Counted from the first letter of the stretch, positions 24,242 through 33,734 are shown. The stretch is DNA of 64,000 nt from Cecembia calidifontis (GCF_004216715.1 NZ_SGXG01000001.1:3084501-3148500); one strand, 5' to 3'. Notes: generated from the letters alone by a model not told the origin. Made by a program: numbers and translations.

Positions 24242-26641
24242 CTACTCACTTTTCCTGAAAACCACCTTCCCCTTCGCTCCATTTTTGATCATGGATTCGT
24301 TCATCAGCATGAGGCGGTATTGGCCTTTGGCGTACATTTCTGCTTGGTCGGCATACCAAGGGCTGAAGAGGTTGCCGCTCTGACCGGTTGGAAGGACAGA
24401 TTCGGCGGTTTCCACATTGGCAAAGTCAATGATAATTCGCATTGCCGGACCGGAATTCACTTTGTAAACGCCATCGGGATTTAAGGTAAATGGCAATTTG
24501 TTGACGGATTCTTCATTGGCTGTAACGGGAGGGGCCTGTACATTGAAGATTTTGTCCAAAGGCTTCTTGGCCCCTAAGGGGTGCGGGTGTTCCAGCACCA
24601 CTGTTTTCTGCCACTCCCATTTTTGACTGTCCCTTCCCAATTGATTCTGAAGTTCTTCCAAAGACTGCTTCAGAGCTTTTTCCACAATGTCTTTTTTTGT
24701 CTCTTTTTCAGGGGTATTTACATTGTCCCACCAGGGAGAATCAGCAGTCCGGATCAATCTGGGTATGCTTCGGATATATAGGAATGTCTTGATGAAATTC
24801 TGGAAGTCCTCTTCCCCCAGCTCATCGACCATCATACCATGTAGGGTATGATAAAGCCATTTGTAATATAGGGTAGGAGCAAGGGCTCGCAGGTCATGGC
24901 TACCGTCCCAGTTTTCCAGGGCTGCACGGACAGGCTCGTAATTTCTGAACAGGCCGGGATCCACCACAGCCATCATGCTTCGGGCATTGATGGGATGGTT
25001 TTCATTGATAGCTTCGAGTTGCAGTTTTTTTATGCTTTCCTGTGTCCAGTCATTTCTTGCGGTCACGGTTTTGGCGATGCGGTCCCAGCGGTCTCCCGGA
25101 TAGTAGTAGCCCGGGTAGAAAATACCATTGCTCAAAGTATCGGGCTGGTTATTGGCAGAAGCAACAAAACCTGAAGGCGGGTTGATACTCATGGGGTTTT
25201 CTTCAAAAGGAATCCAGCCTATGGGTTCTTCTGCAGGATTGCTACCATCCAGGAAAATTTTGCTGTTCACATGATCGGGACGGATTGGAAGTTTGGCCGT
25301 AGCCCACCAGGCTATATTGCCGGCTTTGTCTCCATACATCACATTCAATCCAGGGGCGTGGATCAACCTTATGGCATCTTCTACTTCCTGGATGTTTTTT
25401 GCCCTTGCCATTTTCCAGGTTGCCTCCAAAGCCTTCGATGGTTCCAAAACATAAACCCACCAGGAGGCTACAGGATTGGCAGTAAGTTTGCCAATGTCGG
25501 GAAGTACTTCATTCATAATAGGTCCATGAATGGATTCCACGATTTCAAAGGCAACAGGATCCTTTCCTTTGACAGGAATGGATTCTGTTCTTTTGGTCAA
25601 AGGACGGAATTCCTCACCATACATGGTTTCATTAGGATTGTTGGGATTGAGTTGTTCCTCAAAAAAATCCTGGTCATCATTTTCAAACATGGTCAGTCCG
25701 ATGCTGTGATGTCGGGTGTGGCCCACCAAACCAAATGGCATACCGGCCAGATGATTGCCATAATAGGAAAAACCAGGATATTCCAGGTGTGCTTCATACC
25801 ATACAGAAGGCTGGGCAAAGCCAATGTGCGTGTCATTGAGGAAAAGCACTTCCCCGGAAGCCGTTCTTGAGGGAGCAATCACCCAGGAATTGCTGCCTTC
25901 CAATAGGGGAACCGGCAATTTTTCCAGCAATGCGTGGATACTGTTGGCTACCAGGATTTCTTGGGTTTCCGGATCCCTTTTCGGATAATGGTTTGGAATT
26001 ACATGATGTTCCGGCAGGGTATGTACAGAAAGGATTTTCAGGTAATCTGGGCTGAGGGTTCTGGCCATTTTGGTTACCAAAGGGTCGGTTTTCATGGCCA
26101 TGGCAAAGGTGAAGGACATATACCCCACTATACCATGGATATCATTGATGGTGAATTCCCTTGGTTTATGACCCAATAAGGTATATTCAATAGGAAGCTT
26201 ACCATTTTGGATGAAATGATTGACCCCTTGGATGTAAGCTTCTGTAGCGGCTTTCCAAGGAGTCTGTCCTTCTGCCTCCCATGTTTCTGTACTCCAGGCG
26301 GCATGTTTGGGGATGCCAAGGGTGCGGAAAAATTTATCCACCTCCAATACATCTTCTCCCAGCATTTCTGCCAAAGTGCCTGTGCCGACCCTGCGCATCA
26401 TCTCCATTTGGAAAAGGCGGTCTTGAGCATGGATATAGCCCAGGGCCATGTAGGCATCCTTTTCATTGGAAGCGTAGATGTGTGGAACTCCATAATCATC
26501 AAAATAAACTTCTGCCTCAGCTTCCAGACCGGCCAATTCGATCGTTCCGTTGTATGTTGGGCTGTGTTGGTATTTGACAATCTGATAGCCGGCGATGGCC
26601 ACAAAAAAGAGGATGATTAAGACAAGGAGTAATTTTTTCAT
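24242..26641 (-). CDS. Penicillin acylase family protein
   Basis: A 799-residue Ntn-hydrolase with an N-terminal hydrophobic signal or anchor (residues 2-22). It has G-Y-I-H-A-Q-D-R-L-F-Q-M-E near 70, the alpha-subunit hallmark, and G-S-N-S-W-V at about 247-252, where the Ser becomes the N-terminal nucleophile after self-cleavage. A downstream N-D-T-H block and an A-S-A-N-N-Q block are also typical. The family hydrolyses amide bonds of acylated compounds, including beta-lactams and acyl-homoserine lactones; the substrate here cannot be read from sequence. Probably periplasmic. An A/C-rich tract directly follows the stop codon. Confidence 0.92.
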   Translation of the reverse strand: MKKLLLVLIILFFVAIAGYQIVKYQHSPTYNGTIELAGLEAEAEVYFDDYGVPHIYASNEKDAYMALGYIHAQDRLFQMEMMRRVGTGTLAEMLGEDVLEVDKFFRTLGIPKHAAWSTETWEAEGQTPWKAATEAYIQGVNHFIQNGKLPIEYTLLGHKPREFTINDIHGIVGYMSFTFAMAMKTDPLVTKMARTLSPDYLKILSVHTLPEHHVIPNHYPKRDPETQEILVANSIHALLEKLPVPLLEGSNSWVIAPSRTASGEVLFLNDTHIGFAQPSVWYEAHLEYPGFSYYGNHLAGMPFGLVGHTRHHSIGLTMFENDDQDFFEEQLNPNNPNETMYGEEFRPLTKRTESIPVKGKDPVAFEIVESIHGPIMNEVLPDIGKLTANPVASWWVYVLEPSKALEATWKMARAKNIQEVEDAIRLIHAPGLNVMYGDKAGNIAWWATAKLPIRPDHVNSKIFLDGSNPAEEPIGWIPFEENPMSINPPSGFVASANNQPDTLSNGIFYPGYYYPGDRWDRIAKTVTARNDWTQESIKKLQLEAINENHPINARSMMAVVDPGLFRNYEPVRAALENWDGSHDLRALAPTLYYKWLYHTLHGMMVDELGEEDFQNFIKTFLYIRSIPRLIRTADSPWWDNVNTPEKETKKDIVEKALKQSLEELQNQLGRDSQKWEWQKTVVLEHPHPLGAKKPLDKIFNVQAPPVTANEESVNKLPFTLNPDGVYKVNSGPAMRIIIDFANVETAESVLPTGQSGNLFSPWYADQAEMYAKGQYRLMLMNESMIKNGAKGKVVFRKSE

Positions 26642-27270
26642 GGGTTGGTATTTGGGTATATAAATGCGAGCTGAAAAATAAGGGATTGTAGGGAGAGTAG
26701 CAAGTGGCGGGAGACGAGAAGCGAGTGGGTAATTTAGAATGAAGAATTAGGAATGAAGAGTGGTTTTTTCAGGTTGTCAGAGTTGTCAGGTTGTCTTGGT
26801 TGGAGTTTTGAAGGAAGGGGTACCTTAGTTGGAGCCCTTTTTGTTCCATTTGGGTTAGAGGGATATCTTTTACCGATGGCCTTCGATCATCGTTTTGTTA
26901 TCATGCCTTTTTAGGGCTGTTAATATAGAATGTAGAATGTAGAGTTAAGAATGGAGAATTCATTAAACTGTGTCTAAGGTTAAGTCTAATTTTTTTGTGG
27001 TACCCTCTCTGGGTACAACTCCATGATTTCTCGCTGGACGGAGGTCCATCCGAAAGCTTTTCTTCTCCATGATTTTTCGTTCGGGCTGATCGATAAATAG
27101 AGCTGTTGCAAAAGTGCTGTTTTCGATGCCCATGCAGATTTGCTTTTTATCAGTTTTCGCATGATTCCTTGGAGTGCCTCTACCGGAAACCCTGAACCCT
27201 GAACTTTTAACGCTTAACATTTAACGTTAACTCATCACTCACCACTCATCACTAATCAACTAATTCCCAA
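26642..27270. other. Long spacer with repeat debris
   Basis: No supported gene. It has purine-rich runs (26693-26765), a TTGTCAG/GTTGTC-rich patch near 26775-26800, and at 27232-27265 an A/C-rich ACTCATCACT tract that ends a few bases before the stop codon of the next - strand gene. An 85-codon frame at 26963-27220 (-) has no start context or motifs. Confidence 0.6.
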
Positions 27271-28455
27271 TCACTGAACCCCCTCAATCGCTTCAAGAAT
27301 CATCCTGCAGGCTTCTTCGATTTCTGTATGGCTGATGATCAAGGGAGGGGCGATGCGCATGGAGTCATCACAGAACAGGAACCAATCCGTAATCACGCCT
27401 TTATCTATGGCCCGGTCGATGATAGGCTTCAACACTTCAAAGGATTCAAATTCCACTGCCATCATCAGGCCTTTATTTCGTATCGCCTTAATCATGGGAT
27501 GGACGAGCAGTTTTTTGAACAAAGCTGCTTTTTCTTCCACCTGCTCCAGGAGGTTTTCTTCCTGAATCACCTGAATGGTGGCCAAGGATGCGGCAGCAGA
27601 AACAGGATGTCCTCCAAAGGTGGTGATATGGCCCAGCAAAGGATTGTTTTTGAATACACCCATGACTTCTTTGTTGGCAATAAATGCCCCTATGGGCATA
27701 CCGCCTCCCATACCCTTGGCACAGACAAGGATATCGGGCTCTATATCAAAATGCTCAAAAGCCCAGAATTTTCCTGTTCTTCCGAATCCGGCCTGAATTT
27801 CATCCAAAATCAATAAGGTGCCGGTTTCAAAACAGCGGTTGCGTAAAGCCTGAAAGTATTCTTTACAGGCTACTCTGATTCCAGCTTCCCCTTGGATGGT
27901 TTCTATAATGACCGCTGCAGTGTCTTCGGTGATCTGATCCAAATGATGGAAGGCTCCATAGACAATATTTCGGATCCCAGGTAATAAGGGCCTATATGCT
28001 CTTTTAAAAATTTCATTGCCACCGACCGAAAGTGAACCGTGGGATGAACCATGATAGGCATTGACACAGGAAATGATTTCCCTACGGTTGGAAAAACGTT
28101 TCGCCAGTTTCAGGGCTCCTTCCACAGCTTCCGAGCCTGAATTGACCAGATAGACATTGTCCAAATCTGGAGGTAAAGTGTCACATAAGGCCTTGGCCAA
28201 ATTTACCTGAGGACTTTGTACATATTCTCCGTAAACCATCAGGTGCAGGTATTTGTCCAACTGCTCCTGAATAGCAGTCAATACTTTGGGGTGTCTATGC
28301 CCCACATTGCTGACACCAATTCCGGAAATAAGGTCCAAATATTTTTTACCATCGGGACCATACATAAATACCCCCTCTGCTTTTTCAATTTCGATCATCA
28401 AGGGGAAATCCGTGGTTTGGGCCAGATGGGAAAGAAAGAGTTGGCGGTTATTCAT
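27271..28455 (-). CDS. Class III PLP-dependent aminotransferase (acetylornithine/GABA type)
   Basis: A 394-residue fold-type I aminotransferase. The N-S-G-S-E-A-V-E-G-A cofactor-phosphate loop is at 105-114, the conserved D-E-I-Q-A-G-F-G-R-T-G at 218-228, and the PLP lysine is K247 in C-A-K-G-M-G-G-G. Members move amino groups from omega-amino acids such as acetylornithine, ornithine, GABA or lysine onto 2-oxoglutarate. No arginine or GABA pathway neighbours are present, so the substrate is open. It stands alone between two repeat-filled spacers. Length and motifs are complete. Confidence 0.9.
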   Translation of the reverse strand: MNNRQLFLSHLAQTTDFPLMIEIEKAEGVFMYGPDGKKYLDLISGIGVSNVGHRHPKVLTAIQEQLDKYLHLMVYGEYVQSPQVNLAKALCDTLPPDLDNVYLVNSGSEAVEGALKLAKRFSNRREIISCVNAYHGSSHGSLSVGGNEIFKRAYRPLLPGIRNIVYGAFHHLDQITEDTAAVIIETIQGEAGIRVACKEYFQALRNRCFETGTLLILDEIQAGFGRTGKFWAFEHFDIEPDILVCAKGMGGGMPIGAFIANKEVMGVFKNNPLLGHITTFGGHPVSAAASLATIQVIQEENLLEQVEEKAALFKKLLVHPMIKAIRNKGLMMAVEFESFEVLKPIIDRAIDKGVITDWFLFCDDSMRIAPPLIISHTEIEEACRMILEAIEGVQ

Positions 28456-28781
28456 TTGTAAGACTATTAGAGATTAGAAGCGAGTATTTAGAGAGGGCCG
28501 AACGTTAAGAATCAGTCCTCTGGATTGATTTAGTGAGGAGCCAGGATGCAGGGTTGGGAATAATATTTTATGAGGTCAGACATTAGAGATAAGATGCAAG
28601 TAGTAAGAAATAAGAGACAAGAATCATGAACCAAGTACCAAGTACGATGTACCAAGAATCTATTTTGTTCAAAAGTTCAATGTTCATTCAACTTATGAAT
28701 CCTTTTAACTTTTGCCTTTTGCCTTGGTTCTTTATACCATGAACTTTGAACACTTATTACAAGCAAGTTTCGTAGACGATC
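28456..28781. other. Repeat-rich spacer without genes
   Basis: A purine-rich stretch with ACCAAGTACCAAGTAC-type tandem words (28627-28655) and AGAGACAAG words (28607-28620) like those at 19382-19400. No frame, terminator or promoter could be supported. Confidence 0.55.
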
Positions 28782-29678
28782 CTACACCTTCCTAAACCGG
28801 AAGAAGATACCCAATGGTAAATTCTTGCCATAATTATCCTTTAGGTAGAGTTCTCCGTGCTCTGCATTATCAACATCCCCGAAGTTCGATTGGATCAGGT
28901 TGGCCGCAATCATGGAGCTGAAACTCAATGAATACATGTTCAGGATCAGAAAGTGATGGTTTGGGTCCAATAGCTGTGCGCATAGCTTGAGCATTTCATT
29001 GATCTGTTCTTCAAGGATCCATTTCTCTCCATCGGGTCCCCGGCCATAAGCCGGAGGGTCCAGAATAATCCCGTGATAGATATTGCCCCTTCTCACTTCC
29101 CTGCGTATAAACTTCATCGCGTCATCCACAATCCAACGGATACCATCCAAGCCAGAGGCTTCCATATTGTGTTTGGACCAGGTCACTACCTGCTTGACGG
29201 CATCCAAATGGGTAACATCTGCTCCGCAGGCACGTGCCGCTACCGATGCAGCACCAGTATAGGCAAAGAGATTCAGCACTTTCGGGTTTTTGACCGGGAA
29301 ATTTTTCAGGGTATCTGAGATATAATCCCAGTTGACTGCCTGCTCGGGGAACAATCCTATATGTTTAAAAGAAGTCATGGCTAAGTTTAGTCTCATTTTG
29401 AGACCATCAGGATTCCTGTAGCCTACCTGCCAATTGTGAGGGATTTTCTTCAGTTCCTTCCACTGTCCTTTTTCAGGATTGTTTTTTTCCTTGGCAAAAT
29501 GGGCATGGGAAATTTTTCTCCATTCTTCTTCATGCATGGACTTGTCCCAAATGGCCTGTGGTTCAGGACGGCTTAGGATATATGGGCCAAATCTTTCCAG
29601 TTTTTCAAAGCCTCCTGTATCGATCAGTTCATAGTCTTCCCAATGTGAGGGACAAAGTGATAAGATGGTTTCCTTCAT
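28782..29678 (-). CDS. Class I SAM methyltransferase, RlmI-like
   Basis: A 298-residue methyltransferase. Motif I L-N-L-F-A-Y-T-G-A-A-S is at about 135-145 and motif IV L-D-P-P-A-Y-G-R-G at 206-214, as in the RlmI/RlmK family that makes 5-methylcytosine or 7-methylguanine in 23S rRNA. There is no PUA domain at the N-terminus, so it is not a full RlmI; the first 100 residues are a shorter lead-in. The substrate is most likely rRNA or another nucleic acid. It is divergent from the secreted protein gene at 29776. Confidence 0.85.
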   Translation of the reverse strand: MKETILSLCPSHWEDYELIDTGGFEKLERFGPYILSRPEPQAIWDKSMHEEEWRKISHAHFAKEKNNPEKGQWKELKKIPHNWQVGYRNPDGLKMRLNLAMTSFKHIGLFPEQAVNWDYISDTLKNFPVKNPKVLNLFAYTGAASVAARACGADVTHLDAVKQVVTWSKHNMEASGLDGIRWIVDDAMKFIRREVRRGNIYHGIILDPPAYGRGPDGEKWILEEQINEMLKLCAQLLDPNHHFLILNMYSLSFSSMIAANLIQSNFGDVDNAEHGELYLKDNYGKNLPLGIFFRFRKV

Positions 29679-29718
29679 GATGCAAAATTAATGGAATAAT
29701 TGAACTGCATTTTGATTT

Positions 29719-29726
29719 TAAATTTG
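29719..29726 (+). promoter_or_regulatory. Candidate -7 element for the gene at 29776
   Basis: TAAATTTG matches the TAnnTTTG consensus and would give a leader of about 40 bases. No TTTG lies at the expected distance upstream, so this is weak. Confidence 0.35.
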
Positions 29727-29775
29727 GGAATAGATTCGGAACTTAGGGAAAGTTAAATAAATCAGTAAAGAGTTT

Positions 29776-30450
29776 ATGGTTAAGAAGGTTTATTGGTTGA
29801 CATTTAGTTTGATGCTGTCCTTGCATGTGGTTAATGCACAGTCAGTTTCATCCCTCAAACAAAATGAGGTGGACTACGGAAGGGCATTTCGTTTCAATGC
29901 GAAGAGTGATGGGGTCAAAGGTACGCCCTTTTTGTACGACGAACCCAAATCTGCTAAGGTTTCCCTCAAAGGAGGCAAGGTTTATGAAGATATTCCCTTC
30001 AATATCCTTCCTGAAAAAGAAGAAGTCTACATTCAGACCGGTGGGGTGGAAAGTGAGCCTTTGGTATTGAAAAACTGGGAATGGCTTCAGACCTTAGAAG
30101 ATGAACCCAAACTTTTCCGGATGGAGTATATTGATGGGAAACAGAGAATTGTGGAAATTCTTTTTGAAAATGACAAGGAGAAATTTGTAGCACTGCATTC
30201 CAAGTACCTGGTTGAGCCTACTGTGCTTAAAGACGGATACACGGGACCGCAATATGATACTTACAAACAGAGCACGCGTTTCTACAGAATTTCAGGACTT
30301 TCCAGCAAAGAGTTCAAGACCAATAACTCTGGGATCAAGGAGATTGCGGGACCTAAATACAACGAGGCAATGGCTTTTATCAAATCCAACAATATCAAAC
30401 CTGACCGTCCTTCAGGGATGAAGCAACTACTTGAGATGATACATAGGTAA
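29776..30450 (+). CDS. Secreted protein of unknown function
   Basis: A 224-residue protein with a signal peptide (hydrophobic 6-20, cleavage likely after V-N-A-Q). The mature part is rich in charged residues and beta strands, with no cysteines and no motif I recognise. Lone genes of this look are common in Bacteroidota. It is followed by a bidirectional terminator shared with the convergent SDR gene. Function unknown. Confidence 0.75.
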   Translation: MVKKVYWLTFSLMLSLHVVNAQSVSSLKQNEVDYGRAFRFNAKSDGVKGTPFLYDEPKSAKVSLKGGKVYEDIPFNILPEKEEVYIQTGGVESEPLVLKNWEWLQTLEDEPKLFRMEYIDGKQRIVEILFENDKEKFVALHSKYLVEPTVLKDGYTGPQYDTYKQSTRFYRISGLSSKEFKTNNSGIKEIAGPKYNEAMAFIKSNNIKPDRPSGMKQLLEMIHR

Positions 30451-30468
30451 AATGGAAGTGCTTTTATA

Positions 30469-30503
30469 AAAATTCCCAAGGAAATTTGATTCTTGGGAAT
30501 TTT
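30469..30503. terminator. Bidirectional terminator between convergent genes
   Basis: AAAATTCCCAAG and CTTGGGAATTTT form a perfect 12-bp stem with an 11-base loop between the + gene ending at 30450 and the - gene ending at 30518. The A and T runs at the arms serve both directions. Confidence 0.85.
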
Positions 30504-30517
30504 CGCTTCCGTTAGAT

Positions 30518-31351
30518 TCAAAGATATTTTTCCAAGAGTGCTTCACTTTTTGTCCATAATTTTTCCCTCATGGCCTTGGATAGGGCAGTTTTTGAGGGAG
30601 ATCCTGGCCTGGAGTTTTTGAAGTAAAATCCATTTTGGGATTCAGGCAATTGAGATTTTGCCAAAAAGATGCTTGTCTTGGCCCCTTCTTGGGCATCGAT
30701 CATAAAGGGCTTGGCCATCCACCAGAAAAGTTTGAAAATCCCTCCGGCTTCATTTCCAAAGTTTGTTTTCACCACACCAGGGTGGAGGGCATAGGACCTT
30801 AATCCATTCTTCCCGAATTTTTCAACAAGGGATTTGGTAAATAGGATGTTAAAAAGTTTGACGTTGGCATAAGCGGTAAACGCGCTATAGGTGTTGTGGG
30901 TATAATTCAGATCCTCAAAATTGACTTTCGCTGCCTTATGGGCTTCTGAACTCACATTGATGACCTTAGGATTTCTTGCTTTTAATAGGATAGGCATAAG
31001 TTTATTGGTCAATAAAAAATGGCCCAAATGATTGGCGGAAAGTGTGAGTTCAAACCCATCCTTGGTGCTTACTTTTTCCTGAAAAATACCCCCGGCATTG
31101 TTGATTAAAATATCCAAATGACCGGTCATTTCTTGAATTTCCAGCGCAGCCTTATTTACTGAATCTAAATCTGCAAAGTCTGTGTAAATAAACCTGACTT
31201 TACTTTGCTCATGTGCAGGTAGTTTGGTTATTTCTTCCTGAGCCTTGTCCTTATTTCTTGCCAGAAAAAATACTTCTTTGCAAATAGGAGTCAACTGATG
31301 GAAAGTCACTGCCCCAATTCCTGAGGTTGGTCCCGTTATGGCTAATTTCAT
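30518..31351 (-). CDS. Short-chain dehydrogenase/reductase, retinol dehydrogenase-like
   Basis: A 277-residue SDR from the ATG at 31351 (M-K-L-A-I-T-G). An upstream in-frame ATG at 31438 would add 29 residues before the Rossmann start and is unlikely. The cofactor motif T-G-P-T-S-G-I-G is at 6-13, N-N-A-G at 84-87, Ser134/135 in N-V-S-S, and the catalytic Y161-x3-K165 in Y-A-N-V-K. The overall look matches retinol-dehydrogenase-like SDRs, which reduce or oxidise hydrophobic alcohols and carbonyls with NADP(H). Substrate unknown. Confidence 0.9.
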   Translation of the reverse strand: MKLAITGPTSGIGAVTFHQLTPICKEVFFLARNKDKAQEEITKLPAHEQSKVRFIYTDFADLDSVNKAALEIQEMTGHLDILINNAGGIFQEKVSTKDGFELTLSANHLGHFLLTNKLMPILLKARNPKVINVSSEAHKAAKVNFEDLNYTHNTYSAFTAYANVKLFNILFTKSLVEKFGKNGLRSYALHPGVVKTNFGNEAGGIFKLFWWMAKPFMIDAQEGAKTSIFLAKSQLPESQNGFYFKNSRPGSPSKTALSKAMREKLWTKSEALLEKYL

Positions 31352-31579
31352 AGGTGTTTTTATGTAAAAACTATTTTCCATGAATTTGGTTTGGAAATAA
31401 AATTCTGTTGATTCAAAGTCTTGCCAAGGATTCCGCAAAAATTTGTACTTTTGGTTCAGAATAATTTTAAAAAATCACCCAAAACAAAAGCCTGAGGGGC
31501 TTGATCCCTACTTATGCTTTTGGATATCAGTTAATTAATGAGGACCTCTCATGGAGGTTTTTCACAAAAATAAATTGTC

Positions 31580-32404
31580 TTGGAGGCGAGTAAACCCTTT
31601 ATTGATATTGAGCAAGTGCTCAAAAATAAAAATGCCAAGCTGCACAGATGGCTTCCGGGGTTTGTTATCCGGTACATCAAGCGTATCGTGCATGAAAAGG
31701 ATATCAATGCCGTCATGGCAAAGATCGGACATTTGCAGGGACTGGAGTTTGTACATGCGCTCATCGATGAATTTGGGGTAGAGGTAACCCTTACCGGTGC
31801 TGAAAACATACCCTTGGACAGACAGGTAATTTTTGCTTCCAACCATCCTTTGGGAGGCATGGACGGGGTAGCTTTTATGCATGCATTGGGAAAGTACCGT
31901 ACAGACCTTCGTTTTTTGGTCAATGATATCCTGACCAATATCAAAAACTTTGAACCGATATTTATTCCCGTCAACAAGCATGGAGCCAATAGCCGAGAGG
32001 TGACCAAATTGATAGAAGAAACATATGCCGGGGATTATGCGGTCTTGGTTTTTCCGGCAGGACTGGTTTCCAGAAAGCAACCCGGAGGGATCAAAGACCT
32101 TACATGGAAGAAAAGTTTTATCTCCAAAGCCAAGCGCTATAAAAAAGATGTGGTGCCTGTTTATATTGAAGGAAGGAACTCTGACTTCTTTTACAATTTT
32201 GCCAATTTGCGTAAAAAGCTGGGGATTAAGTCAAATATAGAAATGTTTTACCTGGCTGATGAAATGTTTGCCCAGCGGGGTAAAAAAGTAGTCATTCATA
32301 TAGGAAAACCAATTTCTTACGATTATTTTGATCAATCAAAAAGTGAAAGTGAATGGGCTGAAGAGGTCAAAAACCTGGTTTACCAAATGGCTGAAAAGAA
32401 ATAA
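31580..32404 (+). CDS. PlsC-like acyltransferase, probable amino-acid-lipid O-acyltransferase
   Basis: A 274-residue protein starting at TTG 31580, directly after an in-frame TAA (31571-31573); no ATG is available. The acyltransferase motif is N88-H89-P-L-G-G-M-D95, an NH-x5-D variant of the usual NHx4D, followed by a F-P-A-G block near 150. It overlaps no neighbour but ends 2 bases before a GNAT acyltransferase gene. An OlsA/GlsA-like enzyme next to an OlsB/GlsB-like enzyme matches the two-step synthesis of ornithine or glycine lipids known in Bacteroides (N-acylation, then O-acylation). The pathway is inferred from the pairing. Confidence 0.8.
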   Translation: MEASKPFIDIEQVLKNKNAKLHRWLPGFVIRYIKRIVHEKDINAVMAKIGHLQGLEFVHALIDEFGVEVTLTGAENIPLDRQVIFASNHPLGGMDGVAFMHALGKYRTDLRFLVNDILTNIKNFEPIFIPVNKHGANSREVTKLIEETYAGDYAVLVFPAGLVSRKQPGGIKDLTWKKSFISKAKRYKKDVVPVYIEGRNSDFFYNFANLRKKLGIKSNIEMFYLADEMFAQRGKKVVIHIGKPISYDYFDQSKSESEWAEEVKNLVYQMAEKK

Positions 32405-32406
32405 TT

Positions 32407-33360
32407 ATGCAAGCAATTATACCCGCAGTTGATCGTGAATTTTTGAACCGTGAACTTACACCTGATAGGTTTCTTAGGTATACCAACAATGGTAACAATC
32501 ACATTTATCTGGTGGATTACCACAATGCTCCCAATACTGTAAGGGAAATTGGAAGATTGAGAGAGCTTACTTTTCGGGGAGCAGGGGGAGGAACCGGACT
32601 TTCTTTGGATTTGGATGAAAATGACACCAATGAAAACTGTTACCAGCAGCTGATCACCTGGAATCCAGAGGATCAGGAAATTGTAGCGGGATACAGGTTG
32701 ATAAAATGTAAAAATGCGGGTTTGGATAAGCATGGTCATATCAATCTGTCCACTGCACATCTTTTTTCCTTTTCGGATAGATTTCTGAAAGATTATATTC
32801 CTTATACCATTGAGTTGGGCAGGTCCTTTGTCCAGCCTAAGTATCAGCCAAGCGTCGATAATAGAAAAGGGCTGTTTTCTTTGGATAATCTTTGGGATGG
32901 TTTGGGAGCTGTGGTCATGCTCAATCCTGACATCAAATACCTTTTTGGCAAGGTAACCATGTATCCACATTATAATAGGGAAGCCAGGGATTTATTGCTT
33001 TATTTCATGCACCATTATTTCCCTGATCCGGATCATTTGGTGAGGCCTCTTACGCACCTTGCACTTGGTTATGAGACAGATCCTAAAAATTTTGAAGGAG
33101 TATTCGATGGCTTGGATTACAAAGAAGGGTATAAACTGCTCAATAGTAAAATCAGGGCACATGGTGAAAACATCCCTCCCTTAATCAATACTTACATGAA
33201 CCTTTCCCCGACGATGAAGACCTTTGGCACGGCTCTGAATGATGAATTTGGTGCAGTGGAGGAGACCGGCATATTGATTACTATAGCCGATATCTACGAA
33301 AGTAAAAAACACAGGCATTTGGAAACTTTTGAGCGGGATAGGGTGTTTGGAAGCCGATGA
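32407..33360 (+). CDS. GNAT N-acyltransferase, OlsB/GlsB-like
   Basis: A 317-residue protein of the hemolysin/OlsB-like GNAT group. Features include E-I-G-R-L-R-E-L-T-F-R near 48-58, then I-V-A-G-Y-R-L near 94-100, and E-L-G-R-S-F-V-Q near 135, the strand-loop pattern of acyl-ACP-dependent N-acyltransferases. It would add a 3-hydroxy fatty acid to the amino group of glycine or ornithine, giving the lyso-lipid used by the enzyme encoded just upstream. It is longer than OlsB (about 270). Its stop overlaps the ATG of the next gene, so the three genes form an operon. Confidence 0.8.
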   Translation: MQAIIPAVDREFLNRELTPDRFLRYTNNGNNHIYLVDYHNAPNTVREIGRLRELTFRGAGGGTGLSLDLDENDTNENCYQQLITWNPEDQEIVAGYRLIKCKNAGLDKHGHINLSTAHLFSFSDRFLKDYIPYTIELGRSFVQPKYQPSVDNRKGLFSLDNLWDGLGAVVMLNPDIKYLFGKVTMYPHYNREARDLLLYFMHHYFPDPDHLVRPLTHLALGYETDPKNFEGVFDGLDYKEGYKLLNSKIRAHGENIPPLINTYMNLSPTMKTFGTALNDEFGAVEETGILITIADIYESKKHRHLETFERDRVFGSR

Positions 33361-33734
33361 AGATGCAGGATAAAAAAACAGTGATTCTTGGCGCAAGTAC
33401 GAATCCTGAACGTTATGCCTACCTGGCGGCTGAAATGTTGGCGGAGCGAAAAATCCCTTTTGTACCTGTAGGAATAAAAAAGGGAGAAGTCTTTGGTCAG
33501 CAAATTTTGGATTTAAAGGAAAAACCGCTGATTCCAGATGTACATACGGTCACCCTTTATCTCGGTCCTCAAAACCAAAAGGAATGGTATGATTACATTC
33601 TTTCACTACAACCTAAGCGGATCATTTTTAATCCCGGTACAGAAAATCCCGAATTCTATGGCCTTGCCAAGTCCCATGGCATTGAGGTATGCAGGGCTTG
33701 TAACTTGGTTTTGTTAAGTTCGGGACAGTTTTAG
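33357..33734 (+). CDS. CoA-binding domain protein
   Basis: A 125-residue Rossmann-fold protein with a V-I-L-G-A-S-T-N-P-E-R-Y start typical of small CoA-binding proteins (YccU type), and F-N-P-G-T-E-N-P near 91-98. Start and stop overlap with the acyltransferase as ATGA. Such proteins bind CoA or a nucleotide; no reaction is known. The operon placement beside lipid acyltransferases may be meaningful but is not proof. Confidence 0.85.
   Translation: MKMQDKKTVILGASTNPERYAYLAAEMLAERKIPFVPVGIKKGEVFGQQILDLKEKPLIPDVHTVTLYLGPQNQKEWYDYILSLQPKRIIFNPGTENPEFYGLAKSHGIEVCRACNLVLLSSGQF

Noticed and set aside
26963..27220. An 85-codon open frame on the - strand in a long spacer
   Set aside because: The sequence is low-complexity repeat debris with no motif and no convincing start context.
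28600..28660. Tandem words that might look like a CRISPR array
   Set aside because: The repeats are under 10 bases, touch each other and have no unique spacers or cas genes.
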